DNA from: Cytauxzoon felis
Lineage: Eukaryota; Apicomplexa; Aconoidasida; Piroplasmida; Theileriidae
Length of the DNA: 33,111 bases
Reading direction: 5' to 3'
Assembly (NCBI GenBank): GCA_020283715.1
Contig: JAIQCW010000030.1
Coordinates: 1-33,111 of the forward strand
Shown here: positions 24,872 through 33,111 of the stretch, piece by piece
How the letters are laid out: every line of letters starts with the position of its first letter
Numbering within the stretch: position 1 is the stretch's first letter
The notes under the pieces: model-generated
Seen by the model: the letters and a program-made list of their open reading frames with translations, nothing else
Told to the model about the DNA's origin: nothing
Database searches by the model: none
Translations under genes and position numbers: made by a program

Positions 24872-27800
24872 TTAATAATTTACAACTAAATTATTATCCT
24901 GTAATTTATAGTATTTATTTATTTTAATATTAATTAAAATATTTTTTAACTCTACAGTTAGAGATCTAAAAGTTTCAGAACACTTATAAGTTGTATCATA
25001 AAAATTTAATAATTTATAGTTAGTCTTCAATAATAACTCTTTTAAATTATATGATGCTCCATAAGCTTCTAGTGCCCACACCTCCATTTCTCCAAATCTT
25101 TGACCTTTTTTACTATTAGATGATGCTACAGGTTGTTGAGTAATTAAATTATATTTACCAGTATTTCTATAATTAAATTTAACTTTAGCTGTATGAGATA
25201 ATTTAAAATAATAAGCTAACAACATTAATGAATAGTTTTTTAACTTATATCCAGTCCTAAAATCTCTTAAATATGTTTTATTTAAAAAATTCATATTAAC
25301 AACTTCATATTTATTAAACATATTAGATAAAGATTTCATACATAAATTAGAGTATAAATAACTATTATATAAATTAACTGGAGCTTTAATCCTGTTATTA
25401 TAATTATAACTTACATTACCACATAGACCCTCTAAAAATTGACCTAAATTCATTCTAGATAGTGCTCCTACAGGACTAGTAGTTATAGATGCATATGAAT
25501 CATTGCAAGTATAAGGTATATCTATTACATCTACTATCTTCGATATGATACCTTTGTTTCCATGTCTTCCACATAGTTTATCCCCTGTTTTTATTTTTTC
25601 TAAAGAACAAATATAAAACCTCATATATACATAAGCTGAACAGAAATTACTGTTTATATTTTTAAAAGGTTGTTTATATCTATTATAAGAAGTTATATTA
25701 TACCTTACAAGCCTACCAGTATGTTTTTTACCAACTTTTAAAAACTTTTTACTAATTATAACTTTTTATTTTTTTAAAAATTAATTTTAATTGTTTTTTT
25801 CTAAATTTATATTTTAGCTTAAATAATTTACATCTTACTTTTGATATTATAACATCATTTTCAAAAAGATAAGATTTTAAATCTAAAACACCTATTCTAT
25901 TATCTATAAATCTCCTATACCTATTATATTTTAATATCTTAGGTAATGTTAATTCTATATATCTTAGCCTATCAAATAATAAATGTTCTTCATATATTTT
26001 AAAATTTATAGAAGTTAAAATATTAGAAAATAAACACTCTTTATTTAAAATAATTGCATCTTCATGCTCATATCCATAATAAAAATTGTAATTAATTAAA
26101 CTATTAATACCTAAAGTAAATTCTAAATTTATAAAATCATTAGGAACAGCTAAAATTTGTCCAAAATTTACAAATTCACCTGGCCATACAATAGGCTTAT
26201 AGATATTATAATTGTTATAATCATGTAAATTATAAGGACAAAGATAATAAGATAAACATCTATTCTTATCATCTATAATACTTATACTATAATTAGTAAC
26301 TTCTGATACAATCCCTTCACAAATAGAATATATGCACTTATAAATTACAGAATTATTTATATTGTTATACTTAGTAGACACATAAGGTAGATTACTATAA
26401 ATAAGAGGAGATGCTTGAGTATGCATTTTAGAACCCATTAAACCTCTGCATGGATCATTATTTAATAAAAACGGAATTACTAATTCTGTTATAGAAAACA
26501 TATTAGTATCCTCAAAATTATATTCATATACACTATTAGGAGATAACTTAACAACTTTAAATTCGTTATTTTGTAAAACTTCTACGGTTTTAACTTTAAA
26601 ATTACAATTTTTTTTTGTAATTGTAAAATTATTAAAAATAATATTTACTAAATTTTTAGATAAAGTATCTATGAATATATAACTACTACTATCTTTTTTC
26701 TGGTTTAAAAATACTTCAAATTTATTATTTACTATTTTAATACGATCTACTAATGTTGTTAATAGTCCACATGAAGATCCATCAGTAGTATATAACATGT
26801 TAACTATACCCAAATGATCATATTGAATATGTCTAGTATCTTTTTTTACTATAAATCTATTTTTTGAAGCCGAAGAATAACCAAATAAATTAATTTTAGC
26901 TTTACTACTAATATAAGATAAAATATTAAAATTATTAGCGTAATGTAATGTTGAATTAACTATAAACTCTTCTTTAAATATTACCCTATTTATAGATTTT
27001 CTTTTCTTAGTTGATTTTAAAATGAAATTTTTCTTAAATAAATTAAACAAACGTATAAACTGAAGAATATAAAATGGCTGTTTTATAAGACCAAAAAATT
27101 TATCTAAAACACTACTACACTCTTTATTCACTAAATTATCGTCAATTGTAAAAAATTTCTTTTTAAAACTGTCATTTAAAAAATTCCATACTAATGTAAA
27201 GATCTCTATATAAATAAACTCAGATAAAAATAAATTTAAATAAGATAAATTCTTATTAAAAACATAAAACTTATTAGCTCTTTTACTGCTTAAAAGTCTA
27301 AAAATATATAAAATATTAATCAACTTACTTGGACCAAAACTAAGATTAACTTTATCAGTTAAATTTAATAAAAATACATCGAAAATTAACTCTACATCTT
27401 CTAGTGTCATAGTTAACGCATATGTATCTTCGTCATCCCTAATTAAATTAACTTTCAAAACATGTGAATTGATTAATTTAACATATAAAGAATGACTCTT
27501 ATATCCCATAAAATCAAATCCAACAAATTTCATTTTATATGTTAAATAAAAAATAGGAATTCTAGAAAACCCATTTAATATAATAACACCAACTTGATTT
27601 AGTTTAGGAATATTTAAAATATTATAATTTATAGTAAACTCTTTTAAATTATTAAAACAAAATTTCAATGGAATATTAATAGAATAATATATAGTTCTAT
27701 TAGCAGATGAATAATAGTTATAATAAGGTAATATATACTGAGATCTTAAATTTATTAAGTTAAAATAAATCTTTAAATTATTTAAAATCGATAATTTTTC

Positions 27801-27902
27801 ACCTACTTTAAAATATATAATTTTTTTTAAAAGATCATACAAATCATATAAAATAAAATGTATATAATTAGTATATATAGAATTTATAAATTTAACATTC
27901 AT
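24872..27902 (-). CDS. rpoB: RNA polymerase beta subunit, broken by one frameshift
   Basis: First ORF (27902-25752, 716 aa) has NDPCRGLMGSKMHTQASPL (the fork-loop/rifampicin-region N-D-x-x-R-A-L-M-G-S-N-M-Q-R-Q-A) and YEHEDAIILN (compare Y-E-D-A-I). It stops at 25752. Another frame is open from about 25765 to 24872 and gives VGKKHTGRL, then EKIKTGDKLCGRHGNKGIIS (compare I-x-x-G-D-K-x-A-G-R-H-G-N-K-G-x-x-S), TSPVGALSRMNLGQFLEG and the C-terminal QRFGEMEVWALEAYGA. The frames meet in AAAAAAATAAAAAG (25762-25775). One extra A in the A5 run, or two fewer, joins them; a change in the A7 run would create a stop. Either one gene read through slippage, a two-piece beta subunit, or a base-call error. 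Confidence 0.93.
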
Positions 27903-27995
27903 TATTTATTCCAAAATAAAATATATATTTATAATATAAAATAAAAGATTTAAATTAAATTTAATATCCTTAAATATTTTATATTTTTTGACATT

Positions 27996-28115
27996 TTATT
28001 TCTGATTGATTTTTTTTAAGTTACAAGAAAATTTAATAAACTTTGTTTTTCTTAATAGATATTTTTTACCACAAAAATCCTTAAACTTCAATAAATTTTT
28101 AGTAAATATAGTCAT
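27996..28115 (-). CDS. Small basic ORF, 39 aa, unknown
   Basis: ATG at 28113-28115, stop at 27996. The peptide begins MTIFTKNLLKFKDFCGKKYL and is Lys-rich. It lies 16 bp downstream of orf104 and upstream of rpoB on the same strand, so it could be a ribosomal protein fragment. In red-algal plastids rps20 precedes rpoB, but I see no firm match. The remaining bases to rpoB (27903-27995) hold nothing recognisable. Confidence 0.3.
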   Translation of the reverse strand: MTIFTKNLLKFKDFCGKKYLLRKTKFIKFSCNLKKINQK

Positions 28116-28131
28116 TTATTTCCAGTATTTT

Positions 28132-28446
28132 TTAATGTTTATTTGAAAATTTTATTAAATTTAATTTGTTATATAAATTTTTAATATTAAAAATATTGAT
28201 ATATTTAATAAGTCTTACATATCCTTTACTTTTTTTATCTAAAATAAATAATATTATTTTTATAAGATTGAAATTAACAATTTCAATTTTATACTTATAC
28301 CCTGTAATATCTTTTATATACTTATAAAATTTTTTAAAAAGTACATCATTATAAATATTAAAATAAAGTTTGCTTCCCTTTTTCCTTGAAAATAATAAAT
28401 TTCTATCCCTAGTTAAATATTTAAACTTTTTTTTATAAGCTGTCAT
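28132..28446 (-). CDS. Hypothetical basic protein, 104 aa
   Basis: Begins MTAYKKKFKYLTRDRNLLFS; Lys/Tyr/Ile-rich with no cysteine pair or enzyme motif. The high charge and position among expression genes suggest a diverged ribosomal protein, but no family is recognisable by eye. It lies 43 bp downstream of the next small ORF. Confidence 0.5.
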   Translation of the reverse strand: MTAYKKKFKYLTRDRNLLFSRKKGSKLYFNIYNDVLFKKFYKYIKDITGYKYKIEIVNFNLIKIILFILDKKSKGYVRLIKYINIFNIKNLYNKLNLIKFSNKH

Positions 28447-28489
28447 TAATTTTAGTATTTATAATTTTCTATTTTTATTGTAAACTGAT

Positions 28490-28702
28490 TTAAAAGTAAA
28501 ACTTACATAAACTATTCTTATGTATCATATTAGAAAATCCGCTATTTACCTTTAAATATTTATTTAAAATGTACCTATTATTTAAAAAAATCTTTAAATT
28601 ATGATTTATACTACCTATTTTAATTTTTTTATCCGTATGTACTACATAAACCCTATTCTTTTTATAACCTTTAATTGATGGTTTTAGATAAAATCTTTTC
28701 AT
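28490..28702 (-). CDS. Hypothetical basic protein, 70 aa
   Basis: Begins MKRFYLKPSIKGYKKNRVYV; strongly basic N-terminus, then HTDKKIKIGSINHNLKI. It has the size and charge of a small ribosomal protein but I cannot assign a family. It lies 36 bp downstream of the clpC-B stop, in the same transcriptional direction. Confidence 0.5.
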   Translation of the reverse strand: MKRFYLKPSIKGYKKNRVYVVHTDKKIKIGSINHNLKIFLNNRYILNKYLKVNSGFSNMIHKNSLCKFYF

Positions 28703-28738
28703 TTTATTTATTTTTATTATTTATTTATATAAATACTT

Positions 28739-30357
28739 TTAATATACAAAAGAGTTAAACCTATTAGATAAATTTAAACCAGATGTATTATATAAAGAAT
28801 TTAAAGTATAAAAATATTTATTAACTAATAATCTATTGAAAATAACAAATTTATTAAATAAAAATTCGTTAAACCTTTTCAAAGGTCTTGATCCGTATAA
28901 AATATTATAAAAATATTTTATAAAATCACCTCTAATACTGTTATCAATATTAACTTTAAATTTATATTTTAAAACAGACTCGTTTACAAATTTAGTAAAA
29001 ATACTACTATAATTAAACTCGTTAATAGGATTAAAAATTATTATATCACTTAACCTATTTAAAAATTCAATTCTAAAAAAACCTTCAATACTTTTTAAAA
29101 CAGATTTTTTATCAATATTACAGCTAGACATCTTACTAAAAGAATATCCTAAATTACTTGTAAATATAATAAATGTCTTAGTGAAACTAATAACTGTACC
29201 GTCAGATAAAGTCAACCTACCTTCATCTAATATTTGAAGCATTAAATCATTTATAGTTTTATGAGCTTTCTCTATTTCGTCAAATAAAATAACAAAAAAC
29301 TTATCAGATTTAACTTTTAAAAAAGGACTTACATTAGTTTCATAACCTATATACCCTGGAGGAGAACCTAATAATTTAGAAACAGAATGAGATTCCATAT
29401 ACTCACTCATATTTAACTTTATTAACCCACTTAAAGAATTAGACACAGAATATGTTAATATCTTAGCTAATTCAGTTTTTCCAGTACCACTAGGACCACA
29501 TAATAACCAACTACCTAACGGTCTGTTAAAATTATAATTTAAAAACAAATTATTTAAAGAAGATGATACTGATTCTACAGCCTCACTTTGATTAAACAAT
29601 TTATTTTCTAAATAAAACTGTATATTTATAATCTTATTTTTTTTAATTTTACAGTATGTAAATGAGGAATTATTGTAGATACATAATTTATAAATTCTAT
29701 ATCAGGAAATAATCTATTATTCAATTTAAAATTTATAAAACCTTTAATACTTTGTTCTTTATATTGTTTAATTAAATTTATTTTATTTAAATAAGAAATT
29801 AATTTACAATCTTCAAATACTAAAGTTTTAGTTGTGATATTATTTTTCCTTAATAGGTTATCTATAAAATAATAATAACTTTTACTGCCTAAGAAAACAA
29901 TACATATAGAACTGTTAGATAAAAAATGTTTATTCTGAAATAATTTCAATAATAATTCATAAGACTCTGTTATTAAAACAATTGTAGTTTTTTTATATAC
30001 TATTTTTACTTTTGACAACTCCTTATCTGTTAAATTTAAATCATCTAATAAATTAGATTTTATACTATCGACATTGTTATAAGAAAAATATTTTTCAATA
30101 AATTTAAAAAAATACTTTAAATTAACCGGAACATCTATATCTAATAAATAAATAGTATTACAATTCATACTACTAAATATATTTATTAATTTATCTATAT
30201 TTAAAATACTTCCAACTATGTTATTTTCAAACTTATTTCTATATTTGAACTGATTTACAAAATAAATGTAACTTTTAGAATATTTTAAATATAATAAATA
30301 TATAAAATATAAATATTTTTTATTGAAAAAATTTATAAAATAACATAAATTTACCAT
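28739..30357 (-). CDS. clpC: ClpC-like AAA+ chaperone, copy B, frameshifted at an A8 run
   Basis: The second frame carries a full D2-type AAA+ module: Walker A GPSGTGKT (about 29488-29510), pore-loop GSPPGYIG, Walker B ILFDEIEKAH (about 29270-29295), sensor FTSNLG and arginine finger EFLNRLSDI (about 29045-29070). It has no ATG at its start; its open frame continues upstream (ENKLFNQSEAV, compare the family's V-I-G-Q-x-E-A-V) and overlaps the end of the ORF 30357-29626. That ORF is diverged but ends FPDIEFINYVSTI, reminiscent of the D1 end F-P-D-K-A-I-x-L-I-D-E. The two frames meet at eight A (29637-29644); one extra A joins them into about 540 aa. The N-terminal D1 module has no visible Walker motifs. 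Confidence 0.85.
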
Positions 30358-30414
30358 TTTCCTTACAAATAATATAATGATAATAACACAATAAATATTT
30401 TTTTAATACAAAAA

Positions 30415-32097
30415 CTATAAAATAATATATTTTATAAATTTGTCTTTATAACTTATAGTTATATTATTATTACTAACTATATTTAATAAAAATTTATATA
30501 AATTGTTTAATAAAAATCTTGAACCTCTTACAGGCGAATAAGAAATTATAGATAATAAAGATTTTATATTATGATCTATATATATATTTCTATTATGTAT
30601 ATTGAATTTTTCTATTATAGAATATAAAAAGTCACTCAATAAAGGATTAAAAATTATAATATCATCCAATCTATTTAAAAATTCAGGTTTAAAATAACTG
30701 TTGATAGAATTTTTAACTTGATTGTAATATTTACTATTGTAAATTTTAGCTTTACTAGCATCTTTAAAAATATCACTTCCTAAATTACTTGTAAATACAA
30801 TAATATTATTATTTAAATAACATGAAACACCTCTAGAATCAGTTAATATTCCGTCATCTAATATCTGTAAAAAGATTGGATAGATATTTTTATTTGCTTT
30901 TTCTATTTCGTCAAATAATATAACAGAATGAGAATTTTCACATATTTTTGTAACTAGATTTCCACCTTTATCATGTCCTACATATCCAGGAGGAGATCCT
31001 ATTAATTTTGAAACAGAATGAGATTCTTTATATTCACTCATATCCAAATGAATTAGATTTTTATTAGATTTATATAGGTATTCTGTGATTATTTTAACTA
31101 ATTCTGTTTTACCTGTACCACTAGGTCCACATAATAACCAACTAGCGATAGGTTTATTAGATTTTTTTGTATCTATTCTAGTTATATAATGTAATATTTT
31201 TTTTATAATTTTATTTTGTCCGAATATAAATTTAGTTAAACTGTTGTAAAATGTATATATTATATTTTGTCTAATATTTTTATTTTCAAAAATATTAAAT
31301 AGATTATTTATTATATTTATATTTTTTATGTTAATTTTAATATTAGTGAATATATTATTCTTAATGTTACTTGTATGATATATATTATATAAAGATGTTA
31401 TATTATAAATATATTGTAATAATATATTTATAATATTATTATTATTAATAATATTATATATATTATATATATATATAATATTATTAATATATATATTATT
31501 AACATTATTATGTAATGTATTGTATAATAAATTTTTTATAAAAATTTTAGACATTTTATTGTCTGTGTATACATATAAATGTATTAAATAATTTTTATAC
31601 AGGTTTTTTATATTTGTTAATTTATTTGTTATATAATTGTATTCTTTATCTTCGATATTATTATTATCATAATCAGTATCATTATTCAATATTTTTATAG
31701 AAATATCACTACAATTTAATTTTATTATATTATATATATAGTTCAATAATAGAGGATCTTTTACAATTATTATGAATTTTTTAACTAGTATATTAGTTAG
31801 TCTTATTAAATGTTTTAAATAATATGAATTTTTATGTAAATATTGTTTAAAACTATAACAATATTTTATATTTTGATAATTATTGTTATTTAAAATGTTA
31901 GTTTTATATAAATATTTTATATGAGACAGTTTAAAAAGTTTATATTTGTTTTTTATAAAAGTTATTTTATGTTCTAACGCACCGAAGTAAGAGATATTAA
32001 AATATTTTAAAAATATTAGGAAAATATTATATATATAATAATTTATTTTTGTTAATTTAGTTTTTAATAAATAAAAATATGTGTTATTATAGATCAT
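30415..32097 (-). CDS. clpC: ClpC-like AAA+ chaperone, copy A
   Basis: A 560-aa Hsp100/Clp protein. The C-terminal D2 module is complete: Walker A GPSGTGKT near residue 325, pore-loop GSPPGYVG, Walker B ILFDEIEKA near 395, sensor FTSNLG and arginine finger EFLNRLDDI near 472, then the small helical domain (RGSRFLLNNL). The first ~290 residues are N/I/Y/K-rich and low in complexity, with no N-domain repeats and no D1 Walker motifs, against ~800 aa for canonical ClpC. It lies upstream of copy B on the same strand, and both keep ATPase residues. Its composition is A-rich on the coding strand while copy B is T/G-richer. A ClpP partner is not encoded here and would have to be nuclear. Confidence 0.93.
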   Translation of the reverse strand: MIYNNTYFYLLKTKLTKINYYIYNIFLIFLKYFNISYFGALEHKITFIKNKYKLFKLSHIKYLYKTNILNNNNYQNIKYCYSFKQYLHKNSYYLKHLIRLTNILVKKFIIIVKDPLLLNYIYNIIKLNCSDISIKILNNDTDYDNNNIEDKEYNYITNKLTNIKNLYKNYLIHLYVYTDNKMSKIFIKNLLYNTLHNNVNNIYINNIIYIYNIYNIINNNNIINILLQYIYNITSLYNIYHTSNIKNNIFTNIKINIKNINIINNLFNIFENKNIRQNIIYTFYNSLTKFIFGQNKIIKKILHYITRIDTKKSNKPIASWLLCGPSGTGKTELVKIITEYLYKSNKNLIHLDMSEYKESHSVSKLIGSPPGYVGHDKGGNLVTKICENSHSVILFDEIEKANKNIYPIFLQILDDGILTDSRGVSCYLNNNIIVFTSNLGSDIFKDASKAKIYNSKYYNQVKNSINSYFKPEFLNRLDDIIIFNPLLSDFLYSIIEKFNIHNRNIYIDHNIKSLLSIISYSPVRGSRFLLNNLYKFLLNIVSNNNITISYKDKFIKYIIL

Positions 32098-32353
32098 TTT
32101 AAATAGCTTATTTAATTGTATTTTATTTTATTAGTATTTTATAATATAAAATTAAATATTGTAAGAAAAATTAAATTGTGTTTTGAATACTTATAGACAT
32201 ACAATTTGTTTTTATATTTTAATTAAATTAACTAATTTTTAAAGAAGTAAAAATGTTTAAAATTATTAAATATAGTTTTATATTCAGAATAGAACGTTGT
32301 TTTAACTGCGTGTTAGTTTTGTTTTTGTCAGTTGTTAAGTTTGATAGTTAATT

Positions 32354-32806
32354 TTATAATATATATTTTTTTATATTACAGTAAATTATGTATATTATAG
32401 GTTCTGAATTATCCACGTATTTATTAGTATTATAATATTTATTATATACTTCAATTATAAAATTGTATATTTTATTTTTGAATAATTCTATTATAGTATC
32501 ATGTAGTTCATTTTTATATAATTTAAATATAGATATGATTAAAGTAGATGAACGAATGACAGACAAGATAAAATCAAAATAAGTATATGTTCTAATATAT
32601 TTATTTAACATTATTATTAATTGTATTTTTCTAATAAGGTCTTTTATTATTATTTTTATAACACTGTATAAATAAGACAGTATAAATAGAGAGATATAAG
32701 TTATAATATTTATATATATATTTTGGTTTTTTAGTAGATATGTACCTATGATAATACATATAACTGTTTTTATTAATTTTTTTTTATTTAAATTTAATTT
32801 TATCAT
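32354..32806 (-). CDS. Hypothetical membrane protein, 150 aa
   Basis: Basic N-terminus MIKLNLNKKKLIKT, followed by a hydrophobic segment (about 14-22) and a long one at about 31-53, with another near 78-95. Probably an integral membrane protein of the organelle. No family recognised. The 255 bp between it and clpC-A show no gene. Confidence 0.5.
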   Translation of the reverse strand: MIKLNLNKKKLIKTVICIIIGTYLLKNQNIYINIITYISLFILSYLYSVIKIIIKDLIRKIQLIIMLNKYIRTYTYFDFILSVIRSSTLIISIFKLYKNELHDTIIELFKNKIYNFIIEVYNKYYNTNKYVDNSEPIIYIIYCNIKKYIL

Positions 32807-32830
32807 TTTTTTTTAATTATAATTTATTAA

Positions 32831-33111
32831 TTATTTTGTAAAATTTTCTATAAAAATTTTTATACTGTAATAAACTAGATATATTATTTGTCCTATATCA
32901 TACAGATATTTATAGTCTTTGTATCTATTACATTCTCTAATCCAGAATGTAGAAAATTGGTCTTTATAATATTGTAGCATATGTACAACAAATAAAAATG
33001 AGTATATAGCTATTATTTTTAATTTATAATAGATATATTTAGTAAAGTATTTTTGAATTTTATTAATTAGGCTTCTATTTTCAATTGTTTCTTTTATAGA
33101 TTCCTTAATAA
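32831..33111 (-). CDS. Partial ORF running off the window end
   Basis: Open for 93 codons from the window edge to the stop at 32831, reading ...IKESIKETIENRSLINKIQK, then IIAIYSFLFVV (a possible membrane span) and FSTFWIRECN. The first in-window ATG is about 40 codons in. If position 33111 joins position 1, the frame meets a stop after about five more codons with no ATG, implying a non-ATG start, another frameshift, or a non-circular join. Function unknown. Confidence 0.4.
   Translation of the reverse strand, partial: IKESIKETIENRSLINKIQKYFTKYIYYKLKIIAIYSFLFVVHMLQYYKDQFSTFWIRECNRYKDYKYLYDIGQIIYLVYYSIKIFIENFTK

Noticed and set aside
31430..31500. Long TA palindromes as a regulatory site
   Set aside because: They fall inside the open clpC-A frame and are simple AT low complexity encoding Ile/Tyr/Asn runs.

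Overview
This window reads as most or all of an apicoplast (relict plastid) genome from a piroplasm, most likely a Babesia-type species. The base composition is extremely AT-rich. There is one SSU/LSU rRNA pair, a full tRNA set, plastid ribosomal proteins in bacterial operon order, EF-Tu, a plastid-type RNA polymerase with beta'' split in two, and two ClpC-like AAA+ genes. Every gene I can support lies on the minus strand. The one-strand layout, the absence of an rRNA inverted repeat, the absence of sufB and the two clpC genes argue for a piroplasm over Plasmodium or Toxoplasma. The genus is inference.

Layout, in the direction of transcription (high to low coordinate): unknown membrane-type ORFs (33.1-32.35 kb); clpC copy A (32.1-30.4); clpC copy B, frameshifted (30.36-28.74); small unknown ORFs (28.7-28.0); rpoB, rpoC1, rpoC2a, rpoC2b, rps2 (27.9-20.3); two copies of a 350-bp repeat carrying initiator tRNA-Met, then trnN, trnR, trnF and trnL (20.3-18.7); three and a bit tandem copies of a 340-bp non-coding repeat (18.7-17.6); five tRNAs, SSU and LSU rRNA (17.4-12.4); trnT, rps4 and an eleven-tRNA cluster including an intron-containing trnL(UAA) (12.3-10.4); a tightly packed ribosomal operon rpl4-rpl2-rps19-rps3-rpl16-rps17-rpl14-rpl5-rps8-rpl6-rps5-orf94-rpl36-rps11-rps12-rps7-tufA (10.4-1.9); and trnQ, trnW and trnS among unknown ORFs (1.8-0.5). 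I count 25 tRNA genes of 24 kinds, covering all 20 amino acids. The gene set is almost wholly for transcription, translation and ClpC-type protein handling; I see no metabolic enzyme gene.

Two patterns deserve attention. (1) Six essential genes (rpoB, rps12, rps5, rps3, rps19, clpC-B) are each broken by one frameshift inside or beside a run of A on the coding strand. The downstream part is conserved and in a new frame, and five of six need the same correction (+1 A, equivalently -2). This suggests transcriptional slippage, or homopolymer under-calling in the assembly. (2) Strand composition (A versus T, G versus C) reverses near 12.3 kb and near 30.4-30.9 kb although gene direction never changes. 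This points to replication origin and terminus positions, one of which lies at a perfect 12-bp hairpin (12318-12348).
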